Numbered from the stretch's first letter, positions 8,397 to 16,618 are shown. The stretch is DNA of 52,748 nucleotides from SIG578 sp045655125 (GCA_045655125.1 JAZOOR010000049.1:1-52748), one strand, 5' to 3'. Numbers and translations: made by a program. Notes: generated from the sequence alone by a model not told the origin.

Positions 8397-9239
8397 ATGG
8401 ATTTAACTAAAGTTAAAATAATTGCAGACTCATCTTCAGATGTGCTCAGTCTTTCGGGTTTTCCGTATGAGTCGGTGCCGCTAAAAATTATAACCGCAGA
8501 AAAAGAATATGTTGATGATGAAAAACTTGACGTATTCGGTATGGTCAGTGACCTTCTTAGTTACAGTGGAAAGTCATCAACCTCTTGCCCTAATGCAGGG
8601 GAATGGCTTGATAGTTTCGGTGAAGCGCAGTATGTTTTCTGCGTCACTATAACCGCAACCCTTTCGGGTAGCTATAATGCCGCTATGATGGCAAAGGAAA
8701 CTTATGAAGAAAAATACCCCGACCGCCGCGTTTTTGTTTTAAACTCGCTTTCAACAGGACCTGAGATGTCTCTTATGATAGATAAGATTCGTGAGCTTGT
8801 GCTCGGCGGATTGGATTTTGATGAAGTATGTGAGCGGCTTTCAGAGTATAGCAAAAACACAGGCCTATTATTTATGCTGAAGTCTATGAAAAACTTAGCC
8901 AATAACGGCAGAGTAAGTGCGCTCGTTGCCAAAATGGCGGGGCTTCTGGGAATTCATCTTGTAGGAAAGGCGAGCGACGTGGGTGATTTGCAGCCTCTTA
9001 GTAAAATTCGTGGTGAGGCAAAAAGCCTCGAGTTTATTACTGAACAGTTAAAGAGTCAGGGACTAAAGAGCGGAAAGGTGCGGATAGCCCACTGCTTTAA
9101 TGACAAGGCGGCCTTTGTTCTTAGTGAGAAGATAAAGTCTGAAATTCCTAAGGCGGAGATTAAGATTTGCGAGTGCCGCGCTCTTTGCAGTTTTTATGCA
9201 GAAAAGGGCGGTATACTTATTGGTTTTGAGAAAAATTAA
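8397..9239 (+). CDS. DegV family fatty-acid-binding protein (second copy)
   Basis: A 280-aa DegV protein, diverged from the copy at 7325. IIADSSSDV opens the fold, TITATLSGSYNAAMMAKE matches the serine-containing lipid-binding loop, and LANNGRVSALVAKMAGLLGI corresponds to the conserved central helix. The start is the ATG at 8397 behind AAAGGA. The promoter lies over the alternative upstream ATG. It has its own promoter and terminator, so it is regulated separately from the first copy. Multiple FakB-type proteins with different acyl-chain preference are common in Firmicutes. Confidence 0.88.
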   Translation: MDLTKVKIIADSSSDVLSLSGFPYESVPLKIITAEKEYVDDEKLDVFGMVSDLLSYSGKSSTSCPNAGEWLDSFGEAQYVFCVTITATLSGSYNAAMMAKETYEEKYPDRRVFVLNSLSTGPEMSLMIDKIRELVLGGLDFDEVCERLSEYSKNTGLLFMLKSMKNLANNGRVSALVAKMAGLLGIHLVGKASDVGDLQPLSKIRGEAKSLEFITEQLKSQGLKSGKVRIAHCFNDKAAFVLSEKIKSEIPKAEIKICECRALCSFYAEKGGILIGFEKN

Positions 9240-9242
9240 GAT

Positions 9243-9278
9243 AAAAACTGCTCCGAAAAAACTTTAGGAGCAGTTTTT
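9243..9278 (+). terminator. Terminator of the second DegV gene
   Basis: A 12-bp stem AAAAACTGCTCC/GGAGCAGTTTTT with a 12-nt loop. Confidence 0.8.
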
Positions 9279-9289
9279 ATTTATATATG

Positions 9290-9317
9290 TTGAAATAACT
9301 TATAAGCGTGATATAAT
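9290..9317 (+). promoter_or_regulatory. Promoter of the GtrA-like gene
   Basis: TTGAAA (9290) and TATAAT (9312) with a 16-bp spacer. Confidence 0.65.
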
Positions 9318-9353
9318 AATATTATAAAAGTATTTTAAGGCTCGGAGAACAGT

Positions 9354-9812
9354 ATGGAAAAAATAAATGCGCTTATATTTAAATTCCTTTCTCTTTTCAG
9401 AGGGAATATACTTAAAAATTTAAGTGATGAACAAATAGAATTGCTTTCGCAGGTTATTAAGTTTTGCTGCGTGGGCGTGATTAACACAATCGTTTCCTAT
9501 ACAGTAACTGTTTTTTGTGTCTTTTTAGGAGTGCCACTACTTATCAGTAATGCGATTGCTTTTATAATAAGCACGGCTTGCGCATTTATTTTAAATTACT
9601 TGTTTGTATTCTCTCCGCGCCCTATCTGGTGGAAAGGTCTTATCAGATCTTATTGCTCATATGCCTTTACAGGAATAGGCCTCAATTCAGCGCTACTTTA
9701 TCTGCTGTCAACGGTTTTGGGAGTGTCAGAGTATATTTCACCTCTGCTTGTGCTTGTTGTAACCATTCCCAGCAATTTTCTACTTAACAAACTCTGGGCA
9801 TTTAAAAAATAA
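9354..9812 (+). CDS. GtrA family membrane protein
   Basis: A 152-aa polytopic protein with about four membrane helices (near residues 35-55, 60-80, 95-115 and 120-145). The motif QVIKFCCVGVINTIVSY opens the GtrA fold and LLNKLWAFKK closes it, as in the family. GtrA-like proteins take part in moving or modifying undecaprenyl-linked sugars for cell-surface polymers. The ATG at 9354 follows CTCGGAGAA. It stands alone, with no glycosyltransferase partner next to it. Confidence 0.88.
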   Translation: MEKINALIFKFLSLFRGNILKNLSDEQIELLSQVIKFCCVGVINTIVSYTVTVFCVFLGVPLLISNAIAFIISTACAFILNYLFVFSPRPIWWKGLIRSYCSYAFTGIGLNSALLYLLSTVLGVSEYISPLLVLVVTIPSNFLLNKLWAFKK

Positions 9813-9816
9813 GTGT

Positions 9817-9851
9817 AAAAAAGCAGCAGACTTAAGGTCTGCTGCTTTTTT
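9817..9851. terminator. Bidirectional terminator between GtrA and AraC-type genes
   Basis: A stem AAAGCAGCAGAC/GTCTGCTGCTTT flanked by A and T tracts serves both convergent genes. Confidence 0.85.
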
Positions 9852-10722
9852 GCGCTGTGGGTTTGTTCTTATTTGCAAACTGCGAAGGGGACATTCCCAT
9901 ATATTTTTTAAAATTTCGGTAGAAGGTGCTGAAATCACTAAATCCGCAGTAGCTTGCAGAGGCAGAAACCTTTTCGCCTGATGCTATAAGCTCTGCCGCT
10001 CTGTCAATTCGGTAACGGTTTAGGTATTCCTTAAACGGCATACCGAAAATGGAATTAAAAATTGTGCAGAAGCTTGTTCTGGACATGGCAGATCGCCGTA
10101 CGATTTCGGATAGGGATATCTCTTCGTCGAAATGGTTTTTTATATATTCGATGCTGTGCATTACAAGTTGCTTGTTTTCCTTTGCCACAAGAGCTGCATC
10201 ATTCACCTCGAAATATACACGCGCGATGAGCGATAGAAGCACCGAAACACTTTCCTTTATAATCTCGTTTTTGCCTGTTTTGTTACCTGAAAATTCTGCC
10301 ATTATTCTCTTAAAAAGTGCGCTTGTGAAAATTGTGTCCTCATAGGAAAGAGAAAGCTTAGGCTCAATTTTTTTGGTTCTTTCTGTCTGCAAATATAACA
10401 GAAAATCCAAAATCAGCTTATTGCCCTCTCTTATGCTTTGAAAATAGTCGGTGGTAAAGGAAAGTGAATAGAAGTCCACCTCTCCGTCAGGGGTTTCTAT
10501 GTAGTGAGGCTGATTGGGCGGTAGAATAAAAATATCTCCCGCCGTAAGCTCGGCGGTACTGTTTTCAATATGGTGGGTAGCCTTTCCGCTAATAACATAA
10601 TAAATCTGAAAATAGTTGTGACTGTGTATATTGAGTGCCTCTTTTGGAGAAGAGATACGGGTAATATAAAAATCACTTGTGGCATTCTCATAATAGGACA
10701 AAACAAACTTTTTTACATTCAT
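9832..10722 (-). CDS. AraC family transcriptional regulator
   Basis: A 296-aa protein with an N-terminal cupin-like ligand domain (NIHSHNYFQIYYVISG, then GDIFILPPNQPHYIET). The C-terminal AraC DNA-binding domain has two helix-turn-helices (ISLSEIVRRSAMSRTSFCTIFNSIFG and VSASASYCGFSDFSTFYRNFKKYMGMSPSQF). It is divergent from the AtuA operon across a 132-bp gap that holds 21-bp-spaced direct repeats and a promoter. It is therefore very likely the substrate-responsive activator of that operon; the ligand is unknown. Confidence 0.92.
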   Translation of the reverse strand: MNVKKFVLSYYENATSDFYITRISSPKEALNIHSHNYFQIYYVISGKATHHIENSTAELTAGDIFILPPNQPHYIETPDGEVDFYSLSFTTDYFQSIREGNKLILDFLLYLQTERTKKIEPKLSLSYEDTIFTSALFKRIMAEFSGNKTGKNEIIKESVSVLLSLIARVYFEVNDAALVAKENKQLVMHSIEYIKNHFDEEISLSEIVRRSAMSRTSFCTIFNSIFGMPFKEYLNRYRIDRAAELIASGEKVSASASYCGFSDFSTFYRNFKKYMGMSPSQFANKNKPTAQKSSRP

Positions 10723-10759
10723 AAAATCACCCCCAGAAAATTATAACACAACAATGAAT

Positions 10760-10788
10760 AAAATGCAATATAATTAGAACAAAATGCA
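10760..10788. promoter_or_regulatory. Putative AraC-type activator site
   Basis: The octamer AAAATGCA occurs at 10760-10767 and again at 10781-10788. The starts are 21 bp apart, two helical turns on the same DNA face, as is usual for AraC half-sites. The second copy ends directly before the -35 box of the AtuA operon. Confidence 0.55.
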
Positions 10789-10817
10789 TTGAAGGTTACG
10801 GCTGATTTTAATAATAT
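10789..10817 (+). promoter_or_regulatory. Promoter of the AtuA operon
   Basis: TTGAAG (10789) and TAATAT (10812) with a 17-bp spacer lie just downstream of the AAAATGCA repeats. Confidence 0.55.
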
Positions 10818-10854
10818 AAACTTAGATAATGAAATCGCCAGAAAGGAAGATTTT

Positions 10855-12171
10855 ATGAAAATAGTTGCATTAAACGGATTGTTGGGTTATGGTTACAGCC
10901 AGGAGGCGCTGGATATTGCTTTTTCAGAAAAAGTAGATTATCTTGGCGTTGATGCAGGCTCTACCGATCCTGGTCCATATTATCTCGGAAGTGGAAAGTC
11001 TTTTACCGACCGCGGTGCTGTAAAAAGGGATTTGGCACTCGCACTTCCCAAGGCTCTTGAGCAGAAAGCTCCTTTTATAATCGGAACTGCGGGCGGCGCG
11101 GGAAGTGAACGTCATGTAAAATGGCTTAAAGAAATTATTTTCGAAATAGCAAAGGAAAAAAATCTGCAATTTAAGCTCGGCACAGTTTTCAGTGATGTAA
11201 CAAAAGATTATGTATTGGAAAAGCTCAGTGCCGGAAAAATTATAGATATGAGCAGTGAGATGCCCTTATCTCAGAATGCGGTTGAGGAAACCTCAACCGT
11301 TGTAAGCCAGATTGGAATTGCTCCCATTATAGAGCTTCTTAAGAAAAAGGTAGACGTAATTGTTTGTGGCAGAGCGTGCGACACCGCAATTTATGCCGCG
11401 CCCTGCATTTTTGAAGGCTACGATGAGGGACTTGCATTTCATATGGCAAAAATTATGGAGTGTGGCGCGATGTGCTCCGAGCCTGTTGCGGCTGCAGATG
11501 TAATGCAGGGATATATGCACAAGGATTATTTTGAGCTTCGCCCTGCAAACCCCATCAGAAGATGTACTGTTGACAGAGTTGCCGCACATACATTGTACGA
11601 GCAGTCAAACCCCTACCTCATTTTTGAGCCTGACGGTGTTTGCGACCTTACAAATTCAAAGTTTGAGCAGATAGATGAAAGAACTGTTCGCGTCAGCGGC
11701 TCTGTTTTTAAAGAGGCAGAGGAAAAAACTCTCAAACTTGAAGGTGTAAAATGTTCGGGCTACAGAACAATTTGTCCCGCAACAATTTACGATTCTAAAA
11801 CAATAGATAACATTGATAAGATAATAGATATTGTTACAAACTTCATTGATGAAACCACAAAAAACACCCTTCCTAAAAATAGCTACACCATTCATTTTAA
11901 GAAAAATGGCGGCGCAGAAAGCTCCCTTGGTGTAATTATTGATATTGTGGGACAGACACAGGAAATAGCAGACACAGTTTGCGCTCTCGCAAGAAGCAGA
12001 ATGCTTCACTGCGATTACGAGGGAAGAAAATCAACAGCAGGTAACCTTGCATTTCCGTTTTCACCTTCTGATATTCACGTGGGTGCGGTATATGAATTTT
12101 CGGTATTCCACCTTGCAAAAGTAGATTCGCTTCTTGAAACTGCAAAAATTGAAATTGAGGAGGTACGGTAA
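10855..12171 (+). CDS. AtuA/DUF1446 family protein
   Basis: A 438-aa acyclic-terpene-utilisation AtuA-like protein (DUF1446). Visible family features are the N-terminal DAGSTDPGPYYLG segment, TAGGAGSERHVKWL, the VCGRACDTA segment, and a PANP..RCTVD..AAHTLYEQ.NP run. In other bacteria these proteins occur with a DUF4387 partner in carboxylate and terpenoid-acid catabolic loci; no firm enzymatic reaction is established that I know of. The start is the ATG at 10855 behind GAAAGGAAG. A longer in-frame ATG reading from 10789 would lie on the promoter. It overlaps the next gene by one base (TAATG), implying coupled translation. Confidence 0.85.
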   Translation: MKIVALNGLLGYGYSQEALDIAFSEKVDYLGVDAGSTDPGPYYLGSGKSFTDRGAVKRDLALALPKALEQKAPFIIGTAGGAGSERHVKWLKEIIFEIAKEKNLQFKLGTVFSDVTKDYVLEKLSAGKIIDMSSEMPLSQNAVEETSTVVSQIGIAPIIELLKKKVDVIVCGRACDTAIYAAPCIFEGYDEGLAFHMAKIMECGAMCSEPVAAADVMQGYMHKDYFELRPANPIRRCTVDRVAAHTLYEQSNPYLIFEPDGVCDLTNSKFEQIDERTVRVSGSVFKEAEEKTLKLEGVKCSGYRTICPATIYDSKTIDNIDKIIDIVTNFIDETTKNTLPKNSYTIHFKKNGGAESSLGVIIDIVGQTQEIADTVCALARSRMLHCDYEGRKSTAGNLAFPFSPSDIHVGAVYEFSVFHLAKVDSLLETAKIEIEEVR

Positions 12172-12470
12172 TGAAAAAGCTTATTGATTATACTAAAATT
12201 CTGCGCAGTAAAAATGCAGGCCCGCTGTTTATTACCTTTGATCTGATTTTCAATACTGCCGAGGATATGGAGTATGTACAGGAAAGGCTTCAAAAGGAAC
12301 AAATAGCTGAGGCTTACGGTGTTGATGTAGAAAAAGTTGACATTATTTCATATAGCGTTGTAAATTCGATAAAAATAACCTTTCCCAGAAAAAATATCAG
12401 CGGCAGCTTAGCAGATGATGATATTTACGGCTGTCAGCAGCATGTCCCTCTTGCAAATATTGAGATTTAA
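12171..12470 (+). CDS. DUF4387 domain-containing protein
   Basis: A 99-aa protein with AGPLFITFDLIFNTAEDMEYV near the N-terminus and DIYGCQQHVPL near the C-terminus, as in DUF4387. The start codon overlaps the AtuA stop codon. In some genomes the two domains are fused, so a two-subunit AtuA-DUF4387 complex is the likely form. No catalytic residue can be assigned from the sequence. Confidence 0.8.
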   Translation: MKKLIDYTKILRSKNAGPLFITFDLIFNTAEDMEYVQERLQKEQIAEAYGVDVEKVDIISYSVVNSIKITFPRKNISGSLADDDIYGCQQHVPLANIEI

Positions 12471-12523
12471 GGGCTGAAAATCAAGGGAACTGATTATAAC
12501 GGCAATAATAGAGGTGAAATTAA

Positions 12524-13441
12524 ATGATTAGAACAGAAACCTATGAAAAGGCGCTTTTTGAGACAATTAAAAGGGGTGCCACAGAAATATCTGCCGATGT
12601 AAAAGAGGCATTTGAGGCTGCAATCGCTCGGGAAAGCAATCCCGATGCCAAGAAAGGCTTAGTTGCAACCTTAAACAGTATGGAAATGTCTGCAAAAAGG
12701 GAAAACCCTCTTTGCGTAGATACCGGTTGGCCCATTTTCTACTTTAAGGTGGGTAACAACTGCGAACTTGAGGGCGGTTTTGTTGAACTTGAAAATGCGG
12801 CTCGTAGAGCAGTTGCAAAAGCAACAGAACTCGGTTATCTTCGCGCTACTATGAAGCATCCTCTGACAGGATATGACCCCGGCAACAATATCGGTATGAA
12901 TATCCCTGACTTTACATATCAGTTTGTAGATGGTGATTCTATCGAAATGTCCTATGCTGCAAAGGGCGGCGGAAGTGAATGCTTTGGCGGCACCCGACAC
13001 AGAATTGTTGCATTTGCTGATGGAATCCAAGGCATTGAAAAGTTTGTAATTGACAGCTTTGTTGCTTCTGCCAGAGCAGGTGCAGTTTGTCCTCCCTCTG
13101 TTTTGGGTATAGGTATTGGCGGAACTGCAAATGTTGCGGCAAATCTTGCAAAGGAAGCTGCTTGTCTGCGAACTGTAGGCTCAAGGCATCCCGACCCAAT
13201 GTTTGCAAAAATAGAAGAGGATTTGTATAAGGCATTAAACAGCCTTGGTATCGGAATTCTCGGAGCGGGCGGAGATACTTCTGTTTTAGCGGTTAATGTT
13301 GAATATGCGTATACTCACATTGCAGGTATTGCATGCGCAACCAGCACAAACTGTATGGTTGCCCGCAGAGCTTCAAGCCGCATTGATGCAAACGAGAAAA
13401 TCACAGTTATGAAGAGTCCTATGTGGTTTGGGGACAGATAG
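12524..13441 (+). CDS. Class I Fe-S hydro-lyase, alpha subunit (fumarate/tartrate dehydratase type)
   Basis: A 305-aa subunit of the FumA/TtdA class. The three probable [4Fe-4S] cysteines are C64 (NPLCVDTGWP), C153 (GSECFGG) and C189 (GAVCPPS). The substrate-side KGGGSE motif spans residues 148-152. It would reversibly add or remove water on a dicarboxylic acid. The beta subunit follows 9 bp downstream, so the two form one heteromeric enzyme. The amino-acid sequence does not decide between fumarate, tartrate or another hydroxy-diacid; the operon context points to a specialised catabolic substrate. Confidence 0.9.
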   Translation: MIRTETYEKALFETIKRGATEISADVKEAFEAAIARESNPDAKKGLVATLNSMEMSAKRENPLCVDTGWPIFYFKVGNNCELEGGFVELENAARRAVAKATELGYLRATMKHPLTGYDPGNNIGMNIPDFTYQFVDGDSIEMSYAAKGGGSECFGGTRHRIVAFADGIQGIEKFVIDSFVASARAGAVCPPSVLGIGIGGTANVAANLAKEAACLRTVGSRHPDPMFAKIEEDLYKALNSLGIGILGAGGDTSVLAVNVEYAYTHIAGIACATSTNCMVARRASSRIDANEKITVMKSPMWFGDR

Positions 13442-13450
13442 GAGGAAGGT

Positions 13451-14074
13451 ATGGCAGAATATCATATTAAGGCGCCTCTTACAGACGAGGATGTCAGTAA
13501 ATTAAAGTTAGGCGATACAGTATATATCAGCGGTGAGGTATTCACCTGCCGCTCGCGTCTGCAGAAATATATATTTGACGAAAATCACACACTTCCGTTT
13601 TCAACAGAAAACAGAAATATTCTTATCCATAACGGCCCTATTGTAATAAAAGAAAATGGCAAGTGGAAGCTTGTATCCTTTATGCCTACATCAAGTATCC
13701 GCTTTGAAAAGTGGGGCGCTAAGAGCGTAGACCAGTGGGGACTTAAAATGATAGTAGGTAAAACTACTATGGGTGAGGAAACAGCAAAAATGATGAAGGA
13801 GAAAAAGTGCGTTCACGTTTCTCCCCGCTCTGTAAGCCCTAATCTGTGGATTGATTCTATCGAGGTGCAGGATGTCTACCTCTACGACGAGCTTGGAAGA
13901 ATAGAGGCAGCATGGCATTTTAAGGTAAATGACTTAGGCCCCTTTATTGTGGATATTGATACCGAGGGTAACAACTATTTTGACAAATTAGACAAAGAAA
14001 TAGCAGAGAGAAAAGAAAAAGCGTTGTCTGATTTGGGAATTGACAGTGAATTTAAGTTTACTAAACTATACTAA
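13451..14074 (+). CDS. Class I Fe-S hydro-lyase, beta subunit
   Basis: A 207-aa partner of the alpha subunit, matching the C-terminal swivel domain of FumA/TtdB. It shows LKLGDTVYISGEVFTCRSRLQKY at the N-terminus, and a central HNGPIVIKENGKWKL with PTSSIRFEKWG region where the usual family motif is HCGPVV plus PTTS.R. The HCGP cysteine is here an asparagine (HNGP), a difference that may mark a distinct substrate. The alpha subunit lies just upstream (9 bp) and the amidohydrolase 11 bp downstream. Confidence 0.87.
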   Translation: MAEYHIKAPLTDEDVSKLKLGDTVYISGEVFTCRSRLQKYIFDENHTLPFSTENRNILIHNGPIVIKENGKWKLVSFMPTSSIRFEKWGAKSVDQWGLKMIVGKTTMGEETAKMMKEKKCVHVSPRSVSPNLWIDSIEVQDVYLYDELGRIEAAWHFKVNDLGPFIVDIDTEGNNYFDKLDKEIAERKEKALSDLGIDSEFKFTKLY

Positions 14075-14085
14075 GGAGAAACGGT

Positions 14086-15735
14086 ATGAAGAGCAAGTAT
14101 TACTGCAACATAAACGGTAAATACGGTATGGGCGCTTACGGAAAGCCCGACTATACAAGTCTTAGCGATTTGCTCAGCCATCTTGACCGTTTGGGTATAT
14201 GGCAGACTGTTGCATACCATTCAAATGCCTGCGACCTGCATCCTGTTTACGGTAATCGCTTTTTGTTTGAGGACATTGAAAACACTCCTGGAGCAAAAGA
14301 GAGGGTTATTCCTGCGCTTGCAGTAACCCCCGCTATGCTTGCGGGCAAAGGCGAGATGGAATATGTTGAGGATTGCCTTGAAAATAAAAAGGCTGCCTGC
14401 CTTGTAATTTTTCCTGTTACAAACCGATTTCGTTTAGTAGAATACCGCCGTGTTTTTGACCGTATCCGCAAATATGAGCCTGTAATTTTAGTTGATGTTA
14501 CTGAAATGACCTCGGAGGATATGGAGGACCTCTCTAAGATTGCGCCCGATTACCCTGAGCTTAAATTTGTGCTTCAGCGCGTCTGGTGGCAGAAATTTTC
14601 AAGGGTGCTTGACCTATTGCACCGCACAAAAAATGTGTATATGGAAACCTCGTGGGTGCATACACGCGATTCGCTCGCTATCGTAAATGAGCAGCTTGGT
14701 GCAGAGCGTCTTTTATTCAGCACAGCTTTTAAGGGTCATAACGGTGCTTCAATAGCGGCACTTTCCTGGGCAGATATTCCTCAGGATAAAAAAGACAAAA
14801 TCGCTTACGATAATTTTATCTCCTTGCTGCCCGAATGGGCAAGAAAACAGGCATATGAAAATCGCCGTAGCGTTGAGGATAAGATAAATAACAGTCTGTG
14901 GAAGGATTTTATAAATGGCAAGGGTATAAGGGACGATGTTCTTGTAATTGATGCTCATACTCATATTGGCCCCTTCAATCGCAGCTGGTATCTTAAAGAA
15001 AATGAGGTTGAGGGTCAGATTGCAACACTTGAAAATGATATGAAAATGTTCGGTATCGACAGAATCATTTCTCAACCGGAAACTGCACTGTTCGGCCAAC
15101 CTATTGAGGGAAACCGTATTGTAGAAGAAAAAATCAATGATAAGCTTGACCGTTTCAGCGGTAACCTTGTGTTTAATCCGGTTTATTCAGAGCTTTACAC
15201 AGAAGAGCTGTTTGATGAGTTTTTCAAGGGCGGATACTACTGTGGCATTAAAATAATCCCTGGATATCTTAAGGTAGCTATTACCGACGAAAGATATAAA
15301 CCTGCTTTTGAATATGCGAACAAGCATCATATGCATATACTTATTCATAGCTGGATGGATGGCTACGGCGAGCCTAAAATGATTGCGCAGGTGGCTAAGA
15401 AATATCCCAATGCAATATTCTTAATCGGGCATTGCGGCGGCGAAACCGAGGGAATACATCAGTGTGAAGAAATTTCTCAGGACCCTCAATATGATAACTG
15501 TATCTTTGAGTTCTGCGGAACATTTGTAACCGATGCCACCTGGGAGGAAAGCCTTAAAAAGATTGATTATAAGCGCCTTGTATTCGGCACAGATACAATA
15601 GTTCACGATGTCGCATGGGAACTGGGCAGACTTCTTTCTATTGATATTCCTGAGCAGTGGATAATCGATATTCTCGGAAACAATATGCTAAGGGTTTTAG
15701 AGAAAAATAAACTCCCGAAATTCAGGCTGTCGTAG
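14086..15735 (+). CDS. Tandem amidohydrolase (degenerate plus active-looking half)
   Basis: A 549-aa protein, nearly twice the normal length of amidohydrolase-2 (PF04909-type) enzymes. Residues about 285-549 carry the metal-binding set: VIDAHTHIGPF (HxH), HSWMDG, IGHCGG and FGTDT. Residues 1-280 look like a second copy that has lost it: VYMETSWVHTRDSLAIV followed by RLLFSTA aligns with CIFEFCGTFVTDATWEES followed by RLVFGTD, and no HxH is visible. The likely role is hydrolysis or decarboxylation of a pathway intermediate, with the first half structural. It is the last gene of the operon; the terminator at 15777 lies downstream. Confidence 0.85.
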   Translation: MKSKYYCNINGKYGMGAYGKPDYTSLSDLLSHLDRLGIWQTVAYHSNACDLHPVYGNRFLFEDIENTPGAKERVIPALAVTPAMLAGKGEMEYVEDCLENKKAACLVIFPVTNRFRLVEYRRVFDRIRKYEPVILVDVTEMTSEDMEDLSKIAPDYPELKFVLQRVWWQKFSRVLDLLHRTKNVYMETSWVHTRDSLAIVNEQLGAERLLFSTAFKGHNGASIAALSWADIPQDKKDKIAYDNFISLLPEWARKQAYENRRSVEDKINNSLWKDFINGKGIRDDVLVIDAHTHIGPFNRSWYLKENEVEGQIATLENDMKMFGIDRIISQPETALFGQPIEGNRIVEEKINDKLDRFSGNLVFNPVYSELYTEELFDEFFKGGYYCGIKIIPGYLKVAITDERYKPAFEYANKHHMHILIHSWMDGYGEPKMIAQVAKKYPNAIFLIGHCGGETEGIHQCEEISQDPQYDNCIFEFCGTFVTDATWEESLKKIDYKRLVFGTDTIVHDVAWELGRLLSIDIPEQWIIDILGNNMLRVLEKNKLPKFRLS

Positions 15736-15776
15736 AACTAACATACAAAAAGCTAAGTAATAAAAAGTAAAGAAAA

Positions 15777-15806
15777 AGCAGTCGGCGAAAACCCGACTGC
15801 TTTTTT
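15777..15806. terminator. Terminator between the amidohydrolase and the attL tRNA fragment
   Basis: A 9-bp stem AGCAGTCGG/CCGACTGCT with T and A tracts on both sides. It can stop the AtuA operon in the plus direction and was probably the native terminator of the minus-strand tRNA-Ser gene. Confidence 0.85.
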
Positions 15807-15861
15807 GGCGGAGACGGCGAGATTCGAACTCGCGGGGGATTGCTCCCTAACTGATTTCGAG
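15803..15861 (-). repeat. attL: displaced 3' half of tRNA-Ser
   Basis: Identical over 59 bp to 40282-40340. On the minus strand it contains the anticodon loop, the variable arm, the T-arm, the 3' acceptor and the CCA end. Beyond 15861 the sequence stops matching the tRNA: the anticodon stem no longer pairs and one acceptor pair is lost. This is therefore a remnant and not a working tRNA. Confidence 0.9.
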
Positions 15862-15926
15862 CAAAAGGCTGTATCTGCCGCACCGCCCCTCTCCGTCCCT
15901 GAAATTTATAATATGTCCACCCATTC

Positions 15927-15984
15927 TGCGAGATTTTGAAAAACATCTGAATTTTTGCGAGAAATTTGCGAGATAGATGCGAGA
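15927..15984. promoter_or_regulatory. Phased TGCGAGA repeats, probable integrase arm sites
   Basis: TGCGAGA occurs at 15927, 15956, 15967 and 15978. The last three starts are exactly 11 bp apart. They lie 66-117 bp inside the left end of the element. A matching pair, also 11 bp apart, is at 40410 and 40421 beyond the right end. Binding by the integrase or excisionase is inferred. Confidence 0.5.
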
Positions 15985-16002
15985 AACCTTATAAATAGCA
16001 TT

Positions 16003-16033
16003 CCTCATAAACGGTTTCTAATCGTTTGTGAGG
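16003..16033. repeat. Inverted repeat near the left end
   Basis: Arms CCTCATAAACG and CGTTTGTGAGG pair over 11 bp with one wobble and a 9-nt loop. There is no following T tract, so it is more likely a protein-binding or structural site than a terminator. Confidence 0.4.
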
Positions 16034-16138
16034 AGTAGGTTTATTAGGTGGTTGTTATTTGGGTATGGAATAATTGAATAAAAGTCCTTTTTATCGGACA
16101 GTAAATATGTTATACTGTAAATAAGCAAGGAGGTTAAA

Positions 16139-16618
16139 ATGGATACTTTAAGTGAATTTAATGCAAAAAAACATATATGTAAATTTGGTTTTGAATTATA
16201 TGACCACGCGACATTAAATCCAAATAGATATAATATATTGTGTGATCTGTATCAAAAAACAATTGTATTTGAATTTATTAATATTAGAACTGAAGAAATA
16301 GTTGAAACTTTTGGATTTAGACTTAATGAATCACAAATCAATTCACTTCTACCTCTAATAGAATGTGAAAAATACGAACTATATCGTGATTTACCTAATG
16401 GATGGGAATGGGATATAAATAACGGTAATCGAGGATATCGCGATGGTTGGGGATATAAGTTTTGGTGTCTGTCCGAAAGTGGACATCCATTATTCCAAAT
16501 ATATATGGATTGTATATTTGATGAAAAACAATTGCCGCCTTATGAAAAACTGCTTAATTGGGTCAGAAATAATTTTAAGAATAAAAAAGAATTAAAAAAT
16601 AAAGATATGTTATGGTAA
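16139..16618 (+). CDS. Hypothetical protein
   Basis: A 159-aa acidic soluble protein, strongly AT-rich, with a good AAGGAGG ribosome binding site 5 bp before the ATG. It is rich in aromatic residues (GWEWDINNGNRGYRDGWGYKFW), and I recognise no family. The next gene overlaps its end and starts from a GTG with its own ribosome binding site, so the two form a pair. An immunity-protein or antitoxin-like role is possible for such orphan pairs at element ends, but nothing in the sequence proves it. Confidence 0.6.
   Translation: MDTLSEFNAKKHICKFGFELYDHATLNPNRYNILCDLYQKTIVFEFINIRTEEIVETFGFRLNESQINSLLPLIECEKYELYRDLPNGWEWDINNGNRGYRDGWGYKFWCLSESGHPLFQIYMDCIFDEKQLPPYEKLLNWVRNNFKNKKELKNKDMLW

Noticed and set aside
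15803..15895. A second working tRNA at the left end
   Set aside because: The 5' part begins GGAGAGG and could nearly pair with the acceptor, but the anticodon stem does not form, so I treat it as a remnant.
15722..15946. Minus-strand reading frame over the attL tRNA fragment
   Set aside because: It only reads through the tRNA-Ser 3' half (NQLGSNPPRVRISPSPPK arises from the tRNA itself) and has no ribosome binding site.
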